A stretch of 62,494 nucleotides of DNA from an uncultured Eubacteriales bacterium (lineage in GTDB: Bacteria; Bacillota; Clostridia; Oscillospirales; CAG-272). The notes beneath the pieces were generated by a model that saw nothing but the letters and a program-made list of their open reading frames with translations, was not told the DNA's origin and made no database searches. Every line of letters begins with the position of its first letter. The stretch's first letter is position 1. The translations under genes were made by a program, and so were the position numbers. Positions 15,245 to 24,359 of this stretch are shown here, piece by piece. The stretch lies in contig CAJKPX010000010.1 of the NCBI GenBank assembly GCA_905201895.1, forward strand, positions 1-62,494. The letters run 5' to 3'.

Positions 15245-16975
15245 ATGAAAAAGCTACTCGTTTACCTGCGACCATACAAAAAGGAAACGGTGCTGGCGCC
15301 TCTTTTCAAATTTTTGGAGGCGATCTTTGACCTGCTCGTGCCTCTCGTGGTCAAGCAGATCATCGACGTTGGAATTGCCAATGCAGACAAGCCTTATATC
15401 GTTGCAATGTGTGCCGTGCTTGTCGGCTTTGCCGTGATCGGTCTCTCCTGCACGCTTGTGGCACAGTTCTATGCTGCACGCGCCGCCGTTGGCATGAGCA
15501 CCGAGCTGCGCCGCGATCTCTTTGCGCATATTCAGAAATTCTCCTACGCACAAACCGACAAGGTTGGAACCTCAACGTTGATCACACGCATGACCGCCGA
15601 CGTCAATCAGCTGCAATCGGCAGTCAATCTGACCCTGCGACTCTTTCTGCGCTCCCCCATCATCGTGCTCGGCGCGATGGTGATGGCTTTTACCGTCAAC
15701 CTCCGCAGCGCGCTCGTGTTCGTTCTGGTCATTCCGCTGCTCACGGCGGTGATCTTTACCATTATGCTCAAGAGCGTTCCGCTTTTCAAGCGCGTACAGA
15801 AAAATCTCGATCAGGTTACCGCGCTGACGCGTGAAAATTTGACGGGTGTGCGCGTGATCCGCGCATTTCGCAAGGAAAAAGAAGAGATTGAGCGATTTAA
15901 CGGGGCAAATGAGGCGCATAATCATATTCAGAACTTCGTTGGTAAGATCTCTGCACTTATGAACCCGATCACGTTGATCCTGGTCAACGGTGGTGTGATT
16001 CTGCTCCTGCTCTCGGGTGCCAAGCTCGTGCAAATCGGCGACATGACGCAGGGCGAGGTGGTTGCAATGACCAACTACATGGCGCAAATCCTCGTGGAGC
16101 TCGTGAAGTTCGCAAACACGCTGATCACGGTCAACAAGGCGCTCGCCTGTGCCGATCGCATCGAGACCGTGCTCGAAACGCCCGTTGAAACCGAGGTCCT
16201 CGACAAACCGGTTGAGGAGGCGCTTGCAGATCAGGCGGTTGTGTTCCGCGGTGTGGGTCTGACCTACGCGGGCAACGCTGCCCCCTCGGTCTCGGAGCTT
16301 GACTTTTCCATTCCGCGCGGTGCAACCGTTGGTATCATTGGCTCCACCGGCTCGGGCAAGAGCTCGGTGGTCAATCTCATTCCACGCTTCTACGATGCAA
16401 CCGAGGGTGAAGTCCTCGTATTCGGACACGACGTGCGCGCATACGATCCCGAAAAGCTCCGCGCTCGCATTGCAATCGTACCGCAAAAGGCGATTCTGTT
16501 CCGCGGAACGGTTCGCTCCAACCTCCTTTGGGGCAACGAGGGTGCCACCGATGAGGAGCTCTGGGCTGCTCTCGAGGCTGCACAGGCAAAATCCTTTATT
16601 GAAGAAAAGGAGGGCGGACTCGACGCTCCCGTTGCGCAGGGCGGAAAGAATTTTTCGGGAGGTCAGCGTCAGCGCCTCACCATTGCCCGCGCGCTCGTGC
16701 GCCGAGCAGAAATTCTGATTTTGGATGACAGCTCCTCCGCACTTGACTATGCAACCGATGCGGCACTCCGCGCCGCAATCGCGCGACTCCCCGAGCATCC
16801 CACCGTGATCCAGATTTCCCAGAGAACCGCCTCGATCCGACATGCAGACCGCATCCTTGTTCTCGAGGAGGGCACCCCCGTTGGTATCGGTACGCACGAC
16901 GAGCTGCTCCTCACCTGCGAGGTCTACCGCGAAATCTATGAATCGCAGTTTCAGAAGGGGGGTGCGGACGCATGA
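15245..16975 (+). CDS. Heterodimeric ABC exporter, degenerate-site subunit
   Basis: Type IV ABC half-transporter of 576 residues: six membrane helices (about 15-300) then a nucleotide-binding domain. Walker A is 'GSTGSGKSS' and the signature is 'FSGGQRQR'. The Walker B glutamate is Asp ('LILDDSSSALD') and the switch histidine is Gln ('ISQRTAS'). These losses mark the non-hydrolysing subunit of heterodimers such as TM287/288. Its stop overlaps the partner's start (ATGA). The substrate is probably a drug, lipid or peptide, but it is not determinable here. Confidence 0.9.
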   Translation: MKKLLVYLRPYKKETVLAPLFKFLEAIFDLLVPLVVKQIIDVGIANADKPYIVAMCAVLVGFAVIGLSCTLVAQFYAARAAVGMSTELRRDLFAHIQKFSYAQTDKVGTSTLITRMTADVNQLQSAVNLTLRLFLRSPIIVLGAMVMAFTVNLRSALVFVLVIPLLTAVIFTIMLKSVPLFKRVQKNLDQVTALTRENLTGVRVIRAFRKEKEEIERFNGANEAHNHIQNFVGKISALMNPITLILVNGGVILLLLSGAKLVQIGDMTQGEVVAMTNYMAQILVELVKFANTLITVNKALACADRIETVLETPVETEVLDKPVEEALADQAVVFRGVGLTYAGNAAPSVSELDFSIPRGATVGIIGSTGSGKSSVVNLIPRFYDATEGEVLVFGHDVRAYDPEKLRARIAIVPQKAILFRGTVRSNLLWGNEGATDEELWAALEAAQAKSFIEEKEGGLDAPVAQGGKNFSGGQRQRLTIARALVRRAEILILDDSSSALDYATDAALRAAIARLPEHPTVIQISQRTASIRHADRILVLEEGTPVGIGTHDELLLTCEVYREIYESQFQKGGADA

Positions 16976-18753
16976 AAAAGCCAAACGCAAAGGCAGGCTT
17001 TGATCTGCAGGCAATGAAGCGCGTGCTGGTATATCTGCAGCACTATCGCGTCGCACTCGTCTTCTCGCTCCTCTTTGCCGCCGCAAACGTTGCCCTCACG
17101 CTCACCATCCCGCTTCTCACGGGACGCGCGATCGACGAAATGATCGAGATCGGACGCGTGGATTTTAACGCCGTTCTCTATTACGCGCTCCTCATCGGCG
17201 GATGTGCCCTGCTTTCGGCACTCTGCCAATGGCTCATGAACGTGCTCAACAACCGCATCACCTACGGTACGGTGCGCAAGCTCCGCCGCGATGCCTTTGA
17301 AAAGCTGCAGCGACTTCCCCTCTCCTATTCCGACAACCGCTCGGTGGGTGAAATCGTGAGCCGTATGATGACCGACGCCGATCAGTTTACAGATGGACTG
17401 CTCATGGGCTTTGCTCAATTCTTCACTGGTCTGCTCACAATCCTGGGCACGCTCGTGATTATGCTCCTCATCCGCCCCGGTATTGCAGCCGTTGTAATTC
17501 TGATCACACCGCTCTCGCTTTTTGTCGCGTCTTTCATTGCAAAAAAGACCTATTCGATGTTCCGCCTGCAATCCGAAACGCGCGCCGAGCAAACCTCGCT
17601 GATCGACGAATATATTGGAAATCACAAGGTTGCCGTTGCTTTCGGACGCGAGGATGAGGTGCAGGCAGAGTTTGACGAGGTGAACCGTCGCCTCGGCAAA
17701 TGTGCGCTTCGCGCAACCTTCTTCTCCTCGCTCACCAACCCCACCACACGCTTTGTGAACAACCTCGTTTATGCGGGTGTTGCACTTGCGGGTGCGCTGA
17801 TCTCGATTCAAACGGGCGGAGCACTTTCGGTTGGTACGCTTTCGGTGTTCCTCTCCTACGCCAATCAATATACCAAGCCCTTCAACGAAATATCGGGCGT
17901 TCTCACCGAGCTGCAGAACGCGCTTGCGTGTGCGTCGCGTCTCTTTGAGCTGCTTGACGAGCCCGAGCTCACGCCAGACGCGCCCGATGCGCGCGTGCTG
18001 GAGCATGCCGACGGGTCTGTGAAGCTTGAGCAGGTTGCCTTCTCCTATTCACCCGACCGTGATCTGATCCGTGACCTCGATCTCGCAGTTGCCCCCGGTC
18101 AACGCGTGGCGATCGTTGGCCCCACGGGATGCGGCAAAACAACGGTGATCAATCTTCTGATGCGCTTTTACGACGTGAATGAGGGCTCGATCCGTGTCAG
18201 CGGCACCGACATTCGCGAGATCACGCGCCCCTCACTCCGTGCCGCTTGGGGCATGGTCCTGCAGGACACCTGGCTCCGCGCCGCAACGATGCGCGAGAAC
18301 ATCTGCATGGGCAAGCCCGACGCCACCGACGAGGAAATGATCGCGGCGGCAAGGGCTGCGCACGCGCATTCCTTTATCAAGCGGCTCCCCAAGGGCTATG
18401 ACACCGTGCTCGGTGAAAACGGAGGCTCTCTCTCTCAAGGTCAAAAGCAGCTGCTTTGCATCGCACGCGTGATGCTCTGTCTCCCGCCCATGCTCATTCT
18501 GGACGAGGCAACCTCCTCGATCGACACACGCATGGAGCTCAAAATCCAGAACGCCTTTGCCGAGATGATGAAGGGACGAACCTCCTTCATCGTTGCGCAC
18601 CGTCTCTCAACCATCGAATCCGCCGACGTGATTCTGGTGATGCGTGACGGTAAAATCATCGAAAAAGGCAATCACCGCGACCTGCTCGCACTCGGCGGCT
18701 TTTACGCCCACCTCTATCAAAGCCAATTTGCAGGGACCAACGTTGAGGACTGA
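16972..18753 (+). CDS. Heterodimeric ABC exporter, catalytic subunit
   Basis: Partner of the preceding gene, 593 residues, with the same fold of six helices plus ATPase domain. This subunit keeps the full catalytic set: Walker A 'GPTGCGKTT', signature 'LSQGQKQ' (a deviating third position), Walker B plus Glu 'LILDEATSSID', and switch His in 'VAHRLSTI'. Together the pair has one consensus and one degenerate ATP site. A promoter with phased repeats controls the pair, and a similar one precedes the next transporter gene. Confidence 0.92.
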   Translation: MKKPNAKAGFDLQAMKRVLVYLQHYRVALVFSLLFAAANVALTLTIPLLTGRAIDEMIEIGRVDFNAVLYYALLIGGCALLSALCQWLMNVLNNRITYGTVRKLRRDAFEKLQRLPLSYSDNRSVGEIVSRMMTDADQFTDGLLMGFAQFFTGLLTILGTLVIMLLIRPGIAAVVILITPLSLFVASFIAKKTYSMFRLQSETRAEQTSLIDEYIGNHKVAVAFGREDEVQAEFDEVNRRLGKCALRATFFSSLTNPTTRFVNNLVYAGVALAGALISIQTGGALSVGTLSVFLSYANQYTKPFNEISGVLTELQNALACASRLFELLDEPELTPDAPDARVLEHADGSVKLEQVAFSYSPDRDLIRDLDLAVAPGQRVAIVGPTGCGKTTVINLLMRFYDVNEGSIRVSGTDIREITRPSLRAAWGMVLQDTWLRAATMRENICMGKPDATDEEMIAAARAAHAHSFIKRLPKGYDTVLGENGGSLSQGQKQLLCIARVMLCLPPMLILDEATSSIDTRMELKIQNAFAEMMKGRTSFIVAHRLSTIESADVILVMRDGKIIEKGNHRDLLALGGFYAHLYQSQFAGTNVED

Positions 18754-18773
18754 CACAAAACGTACTGCAAACG

Positions 18774-18828
18774 TTCACAAGAAATTCATGCAACAATTCA
18801 TATTCCATTCATGTTACTGTCCTATAAT
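18774..18828 (+). promoter_or_regulatory. Promoter with phased TTCA repeats upstream of the MacB-like transporter
   Basis: TTCA occurs at 18774, 18785, 18797 and 18808 (11, 12 and 11 bp steps), running into the -35 region before TATAAT at 18823-18828. The first unit, CGTTCACAA, is identical to that at the exporter promoter 3.6 kb upstream, suggesting one response regulator for both. Confidence 0.6.
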
Positions 18829-18860
18829 AGTAAGTAGCAATCATTCAGGAGGAAACAAAT

Positions 18861-21800
18861 TTGCTTGAGCTGAGAAAAATTGTAAAAGAGTATGCCGCGG
18901 GCGACTCCAGGGTTCGCGCATTGGCAGGAATTTCTCTCGATTTCCGCGCCAATGAGTTCGTGTCGATTCTTGGTCCGTCCGGATGCGGAAAAACAACGCT
19001 TCTGAACATCATTGGAGGACTCGACCAATACACCAGCGGAGACATGCGCATCAACGGCGTCTCCACAAAAAAATATAAGGATGCGGATTGGGATACCTAC
19101 CGCAACCACTCGATCGGCTTCGTGTTCCAAAGCTACAACCTCATCCCCCACCAAACCGTTCTTGCCAACGTGGAGCTTGCGCTGACGCTTTCGGGTATCT
19201 CCCGTGCAGAGCGCCGTGCACGCGCGATCCACGCACTCCGTCAGGTAGGTTTGGGAAATCAGCTCCGAAAGAAGCCCAATCAGATGTCGGGCGGTCAGAT
19301 GCAGCGCGTTGCGATTGCGCGCGCACTCGTCAACGATCCCGATATTCTGCTTGCCGACGAGCCCACGGGAGCACTTGACACGCAAACCAGCGTGCAGATC
19401 ATGGAAATTCTGCGCAAGATCTCTAAGAAAAAGCTGATCATCATGGTCACGCACAACCCCGAGCTTGCAGAGCGCTATTCCACGCGCATCATCCGCGTGC
19501 TCGACGGTCGCGTGGTGGACGATTCCCACCCCTACCATCCTGCTGCCGAGGCTGCGGCAGGAGCCGAGAAAAAGCAGAATGCGACGGCACCGATGCTGAA
19601 GAAAAAGCGCGCTCGCAATCCCTTTGCCATCACCGAAAGGGATATTCGAGAGGCCCAGATCGGTGGCAGCGGCATTGCCCCGAGCAGTCGCAGAAGTCGC
19701 AAAAAGCGCTCGATGTCCTTCTTCACGGCAATCTCGCTCTCGCTCAACAACCTCATGACGAAAAAGGCTCGCACCTTTATGACCTCCTTTGCGGGGTCGA
19801 TCGGTATCATCGGCATTGCGCTGATCCTTTCGGTCTCCACGGGTGTGACGGGATATATCGACTCGGTGCAGCGCGACACACTCTCCACCTATCCGCTCAC
19901 GATTGAGGGCGAAACACAGGACTTCAGCGCCCTGTTGGCGGCGATGACCGACGTCAACGAAGCGCAAAACGAGGATTTTGATCCCAACAAAATTTACGTG
20001 GACGATTCGCTCGGCACAATGATGTCGGCAATGAGTGCCACAAAAACCAACAACCTTGCCAAGTTCAAGGAGCATATCGACAAAAACTACGATCGCATCA
20101 AGGATTCGATCAGCGATATCCAGTATACCTATGCATTTGATCTGCAGATTTTCACCGCCGATGGCAAAACGCAGGTATCCCCCACCACGATCTTCGACAA
20201 CATGGGCTCTGCCTTTGCGGGCGTGAGCGAAATGATGAATTCGATGGGCGGTGGCGGATTTAACGTCATGTCGGAAATGATTAACAACCAAGAGCTGCTC
20301 GACGAGCAATACGAGCTGGTTGGTGAGGGCAGCCGTTGGCCCACCGAGGCAAACGAGGTGGTTCTGGTGGTCAACAGGAACAATCAGTTGAGCAAAATGA
20401 CGCTCTATATGCTCGGCGTGCTCGATCAATCCGAGCTTGAGGACATCATGGAAAATCTGATGATGAACGGCGAATACGACACCACGCCGATCGAGCCCTA
20501 TGATCTGGAGGACTTTCTCGGCATGGAATTTCTGATTCTGAATACGTCGGATTTCTATGCCAAGAAGCAAAACGCCTTCTATAACGTGGACGGCACCGAT
20601 TACCCAATCTGGTACGATCAGCGCGACGGAATGTTCGATCAGGAGACCTTTGTGAAGGAGCACGGCACCAAGCTCAAGATTTCGGGAATCGTACGTCCCC
20701 GCGAGGGCGCAACCGCCACCTCGATCTCGGGCGCGATCGGCTACACCAAGGCGCTCACCGATTATATCCTCGACCTCAACACCCAGAGCGCGGTGCTCGC
20801 ACAGCAGAAGCAAACACCCACGCACAACGTGCTCACGGGCCTTTCCTTTGAGCGAATTCCCTACACCAGAGAAAACATCCACGAGCTGATCGAAAAGGTG
20901 GATGACGCCACGATGGAGCAGCTTTACGCTTATATGACGCAGCAGATTCTGAACAGTCCTGAGTTTTCGGATCAGCTTGTTGTAACCGACGCAAATTCCC
21001 TGCTCGCCTTCTTCTCGATCATGCCCGCCGATTATCAGGAGGAGCTGATCGGAACGATGCTGGAGGTGATCCGCGCGCGTGACCCGAGCGGTATGATGAC
21101 TGCGCCGATCATGGCGGTTTTGAGCCAAACCACCAACAAGGTTACGGTAACAGCCGATAACGTGCTCACGCTGATGCCGATCCTCTCAATGCAGCAGCGA
21201 ATGCTCCTGCTTGCAGGCATGCCCGAAACGTCTGCCAACGGACAAATGCCCGCCATCCCTGCAATTCCCGGTTTGATTGAGCTCTGCGGAAATGAAGCAA
21301 TGCAGGCAATCTATGCAGGGGTGACCGAGCGACTCAAGACACTCACCATCACCGAAGAAAGCTTTACCCTTCTGCTCCAAGGCGGTATGATCCCCGACGA
21401 GCAATTTGTCGAGCTTGAGGAAATGCTCTATAAGCTCGCGCCTCAAACCGACGCCACCTATGACTCTGTGCTCAAGGAGCTGGGCGACGCCGAAAAGGCA
21501 AATCCCGCAACGATCAATTTCTATGCAAAGGATTTCGAGTCCAAGGACGTTCTGGAGGACTTTATCGCCGAATATAACGAGAGCGTTGACGAGGCAGACC
21601 GCCTTCAGTACACCGATATCGTTGGCGTGATGATGTCCTCGGTTACCACGATCATCAATGCAATCTCCTACGTTTTGATCGCGTTCGTGGCAATCTCGCT
21701 CGTGGTTTCGTCGATCATGATCGGCATTATCACTTATATCTCGGTGCTGGAGCGCACCAAGGAGATCGGTATCCTGCGTGCGATCGGTGCATCCAAGCGC

Positions 21801-22067
21801 GACATCAGCCGCGTGTTCAATGCCGAAACCCTGATCGTTGGATTTATCGCAGGTATGATCGGTATTCTTTCAACCATTGGACTGAACCTGATCATCAATG
21901 TCATTCTCCTGCATTTCACGGGACTGCCCAACCTCCGTGCCTCTCTCCCGATTGAGGGTGCGATCATTCTGGTTGCAATCAGCATGTTCCTGACCTTTAT
22001 TGCTGGTCTGTTCCCCTCGGGTATCGCCGCACGGCGCAATCCCGTGGAGGCACTCCGCAGCGAATAA
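18861..22067 (+). CDS. MacB-like ABC transporter, ATPase fused to FtsX-type permease
   Basis: Single 1068-residue chain. Residues 1-230 are a LolD/MacB-type ATPase (Walker A 'GPSGCGKTT', signature 'MSGGQMQR', Walker B 'ILLADEPTGALD'). A charged linker follows, then a first membrane helix around 305, a very large extracytoplasmic region of about 600 residues, and three C-terminal helices of the FtsX domain ending 'NPVEALRSE'. Translation starts at TTG 18861 behind AGGAGGAAAC. Such mechanotransmission transporters act in envelope defence or signalling rather than bulk transport. It probably shares regulation with the exporter pair upstream. Confidence 0.9.
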   Translation: MLELRKIVKEYAAGDSRVRALAGISLDFRANEFVSILGPSGCGKTTLLNIIGGLDQYTSGDMRINGVSTKKYKDADWDTYRNHSIGFVFQSYNLIPHQTVLANVELALTLSGISRAERRARAIHALRQVGLGNQLRKKPNQMSGGQMQRVAIARALVNDPDILLADEPTGALDTQTSVQIMEILRKISKKKLIIMVTHNPELAERYSTRIIRVLDGRVVDDSHPYHPAAEAAAGAEKKQNATAPMLKKKRARNPFAITERDIREAQIGGSGIAPSSRRSRKKRSMSFFTAISLSLNNLMTKKARTFMTSFAGSIGIIGIALILSVSTGVTGYIDSVQRDTLSTYPLTIEGETQDFSALLAAMTDVNEAQNEDFDPNKIYVDDSLGTMMSAMSATKTNNLAKFKEHIDKNYDRIKDSISDIQYTYAFDLQIFTADGKTQVSPTTIFDNMGSAFAGVSEMMNSMGGGGFNVMSEMINNQELLDEQYELVGEGSRWPTEANEVVLVVNRNNQLSKMTLYMLGVLDQSELEDIMENLMMNGEYDTTPIEPYDLEDFLGMEFLILNTSDFYAKKQNAFYNVDGTDYPIWYDQRDGMFDQETFVKEHGTKLKISGIVRPREGATATSISGAIGYTKALTDYILDLNTQSAVLAQQKQTPTHNVLTGLSFERIPYTRENIHELIEKVDDATMEQLYAYMTQQILNSPEFSDQLVVTDANSLLAFFSIMPADYQEELIGTMLEVIRARDPSGMMTAPIMAVLSQTTNKVTVTADNVLTLMPILSMQQRMLLLAGMPETSANGQMPAIPAIPGLIELCGNEAMQAIYAGVTERLKTLTITEESFTLLLQGGMIPDEQFVELEEMLYKLAPQTDATYDSVLKELGDAEKANPATINFYAKDFESKDVLEDFIAEYNESVDEADRLQYTDIVGVMMSSVTTIINAISYVLIAFVAISLVVSSIMIGIITYISVLERTKEIGILRAIGASKRDISRVFNAETLIVGFIAGMIGILSTIGLNLIINVILLHFTGLPNLRASLPIEGAIILVAISMFLTFIAGLFPSGIAARRNPVEALRSE

Positions 22068-22079
22068 ATCAAAAAACAA

Positions 22080-22107
22080 GACCGTCTCGGCAAAAGCCGA
22101 GACGGTC
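22080..22107. terminator. GTCTC/GAGAC hairpin after the MacB-like gene
   Basis: GACCGTCTCGGC and GCCGAGACGGTC form a perfect 12-bp stem with an AAAA loop, 12 nt after the stop codon. A T-run follows only in the minus-strand sense; on the plus strand the stem alone may pause or protect the transcript. Confidence 0.6.
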
Positions 22108-22144
22108 TCCGAGATTGTAGACAAAACTAACATGTTTCGTCAAA

Positions 22145-22330
22145 TTGCTTAAAAGTTTTGGTCAAGCTTTTTCAAAAGCTTGCGGGGTGAAGGGGCAGAG
22201 CCCTTTTCTCGCCGTCCGCAGACGGCGAAATTCCTCCCTCGGCGTTCTCTTTTGCAAGCTTTTCTCTTGCGCCTCCTTCCTGCAAGAGAAAAGCGGCTAA
22301 GGAGCTTGTGCAAGCTTACAAATCGAAGGT
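22145..22330. repeat. Multi-hairpin intergenic repeat element
   Basis: Non-coding stretch made of successive inverted repeats: CAAGCTTTT/AAAAGCTTG (22163-22182), AAGGG/CCCTT, GCCGTC/GACGGC, and a 13-bp perfect GCTTTTCTCTTGC/GCAAGAGAAAAGC (22258-22294). Its style matches dispersed intergenic elements seen in clostridial genomes. No open reading frame of interest occurs here. Confidence 0.6.
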
Positions 22331-22347
22331 CTTTGGTCTACACTCTC

Positions 22348-22386
22348 AAAGGGCTGCCTCAAATTGCAAATTTGAGGCAGCCCTTT
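22348..22386. terminator. 18-bp perfect inverted repeat after the membrane-protein gene
   Basis: An 18-bp perfect stem (opening AAAGGGCTGCCTCAAATT) with a 3-nt loop sits 4 nt past the stop of the minus-strand gene at 22391. Its core belongs to the GGGCTGYCTC hairpin family seen at 36699 and 37466. Confidence 0.7.
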
Positions 22387-22390
22387 GTCA

Positions 22391-23032
22391 TTATTTTTTT
22401 GCCTTGTAGAGTCGGAACAGGTCCATGTGCTCGCGTGATTGCGCGGGGAGGAGCGCAAAATGCGCGCCGAGACTCAATGCAACCGAGAGGCAGGCGACCA
22501 GAAGGTCGGCAGGACCGAAAAAGTGGAGCGACATGCTTCGGTATCCGAGCTGGTTTTGGTAAAAATAGAGCAGAATTTGCGGAAACGCTGCCGAGAGCAG
22601 GAGCAAAAGATGCGAGAGGACGAACAGCATGCGGTTGGAGCAAAACAGACGGAACCAACGCTTGGTGCGGTTTGCCTCTTTTGCGGTTGGCGGATAGGAA
22701 AAAGCAACCGTTGAGCAGATCGCTGCGGCGAGCGCCATGATCCAATAAGAGATCAGCCCCACCCAAAAGAGAATTCCGAAGCAGAGCATGGCATAGGAAA
22801 AGACCACGGCGTAGTTCGAGCCCTCGGTTGCACCCTCCAGCATCGCGCTGCAATCGGCGAGCGTATTGGAAACAAGCGAGAAGGTGGAGAGCGTGTCGTG
22901 CGCCTTACCCTCATAAATGAAATAGATATGCGGTACGGCTGCCCAAATGAGCAGGATCACGCCGAGCAGGGCAGGGAGCAGATAGGAGAGGCGAACGAGC
23001 GTGCGGCGCGAGCCCGAGGAGAGCGAGATCAT
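22391..23032 (-). CDS. Four-to-five-span membrane protein of unknown function
   Basis: A 213-residue protein with hydrophobic segments near residues 14-36, 75-110, 135-155 and 178-196 and a basic end 'FRLYKAKK'. I do not recognise the family. Its ATG overlaps the stop of the HD-domain gene (ATGA), so the two are coupled. The long inverted repeat at 22348 ends the transcript. Confidence 0.7.
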   Translation of the reverse strand: MISLSSGSRRTLVRLSYLLPALLGVILLIWAAVPHIYFIYEGKAHDTLSTFSLVSNTLADCSAMLEGATEGSNYAVVFSYAMLCFGILFWVGLISYWIMALAAAICSTVAFSYPPTAKEANRTKRWFRLFCSNRMLFVLSHLLLLLSAAFPQILLYFYQNQLGYRSMSLHFFGPADLLVACLSVALSLGAHFALLPAQSREHMDLFRLYKAKK

Positions 23033-23622
23033 TTATTTTCCCCCGCGAGCTTACCCTCCATGAGGAAGGCTGCCTCCATATCGGCGCAGCAGACTGCATA
23101 GGCAAGCGGGAACATTTCAAGTGCGCGTCCAACGTTGTTGGTGTCCTCGGTGCCCGAGAAGCCCATGTGGTAGCGGATGGCGAACGCTTCATCGCGCGTC
23201 AGACGCATGTAGCCCGAAACGATGTAGACCGATTTCTCACCGTGACCGTAGGGAAGATTGTCCTCAATGGTGTAGTAGGGCACGCTCACCCATTTGCCGT
23301 TCTCATCCTTGGCGTTGCGGAAGCTGGTTTTGTAGAAGTTTACCTTGCAGATGTCATGAAGCAGACCCGCAATGGCGATGCTCTCGTCGCTGTAATGCAC
23401 GCCGTAGAGCTCCTTCATACGCGGACGGTTGAGGATGTCCACCAGACAGTCGTAAACGTTGAGGCTGTGCTGCACCAAGCCCCCCTCGCAGGCGCCGTGG
23501 TAGCGCGTGCTGGCAGGCGCCGTGAAAAAGTCGCTTTTCATCAGAAAATCGAGGAGCTTATCCGCGCCCTCGCGCGTGATCTTCTCACGGAAAATTTCGA
23601 TAAAACGTTCTTGATTGGTCAT
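23029..23622 (-). CDS. HD-domain hydrolase
   Basis: Metal-dependent phosphohydrolase of the HD superfamily, 197 residues. The metal motif is visible as H52 ('LVQHSLNVYD'), H89-D90 ('AGLLHDICK') and later His and Asp residues ('YGHGEKS', 'IRYHMG', 'CCADMEA'). The layout recalls YhaM-like or HD hydrolases acting on nucleotides or RNA 3' ends, but no OB domain is present. Its promoter lies at 23693-23721, and it is coupled to a membrane protein downstream. Confidence 0.82.
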   Translation of the reverse strand: MTNQERFIEIFREKITREGADKLLDFLMKSDFFTAPASTRYHGACEGGLVQHSLNVYDCLVDILNRPRMKELYGVHYSDESIAIAGLLHDICKVNFYKTSFRNAKDENGKWVSVPYYTIEDNLPYGHGEKSVYIVSGYMRLTRDEAFAIRYHMGFSGTEDTNNVGRALEMFPLAYAVCCADMEAAFLMEGKLAGENK

Positions 23623-23692
23623 ATATAAATCCTTTCAGCGTGATGTTTTTTGGCATATTCTCCGCCGCTTGAGCGGAGCATCGAGCAGAGCC

Positions 23693-23721
23693 ATTATAGC
23701 ACAAACGTGCGCAATTGTCAA
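23693..23721 (-). promoter_or_regulatory. Promoter of the HD-hydrolase transcript
   Basis: Minus strand consensus TTGACA (23716-23721), 17-bp spacer, TATAAT (23693-23698). Its -35 overlaps the last codons of bioY. Confidence 0.75.
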
Positions 23722-24257
23722 GGCTTGCCGAGGAGCGGGCGCAGTCTTTTTGCAATACATGCTGCAACGGCGAGCTTCAAAAGATCAAAGGGGAGAAATG
23801 GCAGCACCGTGACCGAGAGTGCGGCGAGCGGCGGGGTGTTGGTCATGAGCGCATACCACGCCGTGCCGCAGACATAGCAGATCGGCAGGGCGCAAAGACC
23901 CGCCAGAAGCAGACCGCCAAGCCTTTTTGCTCTTGTTGCAAGCGCAGAAACGAGCGGCGCGACGATGAGATAGGACCAAAGATATCCACCCGTTGGTGAG
24001 ACAAGCACCGACGCGCCGCCGAGTGCACCGCCAAACACGGGCAGACCGCAGGCACCGAGCGCGAGGTAGGCGGCAACCGCGGTCAGGCTCATCGTGGGCG
24101 GGAGCGTGAGTGCCGTGAGCAAAACGCCGCAGAGTCCGAGCGAGATCGGAACTGCCCCGATCGGAATCGCAATGGGGGAGAGAACAGAGATCAGGGCGGC
24201 AAAAAGCGCACAAACGGTCAGCCGATGCAGCCGCGTATCGGTTCCTTTTTTTGCCAT
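23718..24257 (-). CDS. bioY: Biotin ECF transporter S component BioY
   Basis: Integral membrane biotin-binding subunit, 179 residues with six hydrophobic segments. BioY hallmarks are present: 'LSPIAIPIGAVPISL', 'YLALGACGLPVFGG', 'LVSPTGGYLWSY' and 'FLPFDLLKLAVAA'. It would work with an energy-coupling EcfA/EcfT module encoded elsewhere, giving biotin uptake. A GGAGGATGG site precedes the ATG at 24257. I saw no convincing BirA operator. Confidence 0.93.
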   Translation of the reverse strand: MAKKGTDTRLHRLTVCALFAALISVLSPIAIPIGAVPISLGLCGVLLTALTLPPTMSLTAVAAYLALGACGLPVFGGALGGASVLVSPTGGYLWSYLIVAPLVSALATRAKRLGGLLLAGLCALPICYVCGTAWYALMTNTPPLAALSVTVLPFLPFDLLKLAVAACIAKRLRPLLGKP

Positions 24258-24301
24258 GCTCCATCCTCCTTTTTTTGAAAATATGTAATTATTCTACCAT
24301 G

Positions 24302-24341
24302 AAAAAGCGGCTCTGTCAACCCGCGCGGACCGACAGAGCCG
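24302..24341 (-). terminator. Terminator of the second ABC exporter operon
   Basis: CGGCTCTGTC and GACAGAGCCG form a 10-bp stem, followed on the minus strand by a T5 run, 19 nt past the stop at 24360. A T7 run on the other side would also serve the plus strand. Confidence 0.75.
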
Positions 24342-24359
24342 TGTTTTTTTGATTGTGGA

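Noticed and set aside
18822..21128. 768-codon open frame antisense to the MacB-like gene
   Set aside because: Same artefact: no ribosome binding site and no homology-like motifs, while the plus-strand gene has all ABC motifs.
24258..24301. BirA operator upstream of bioY
   Set aside because: No convincing two-arm palindrome with 14-16 bp spacing was visible in the AT-rich stretch.
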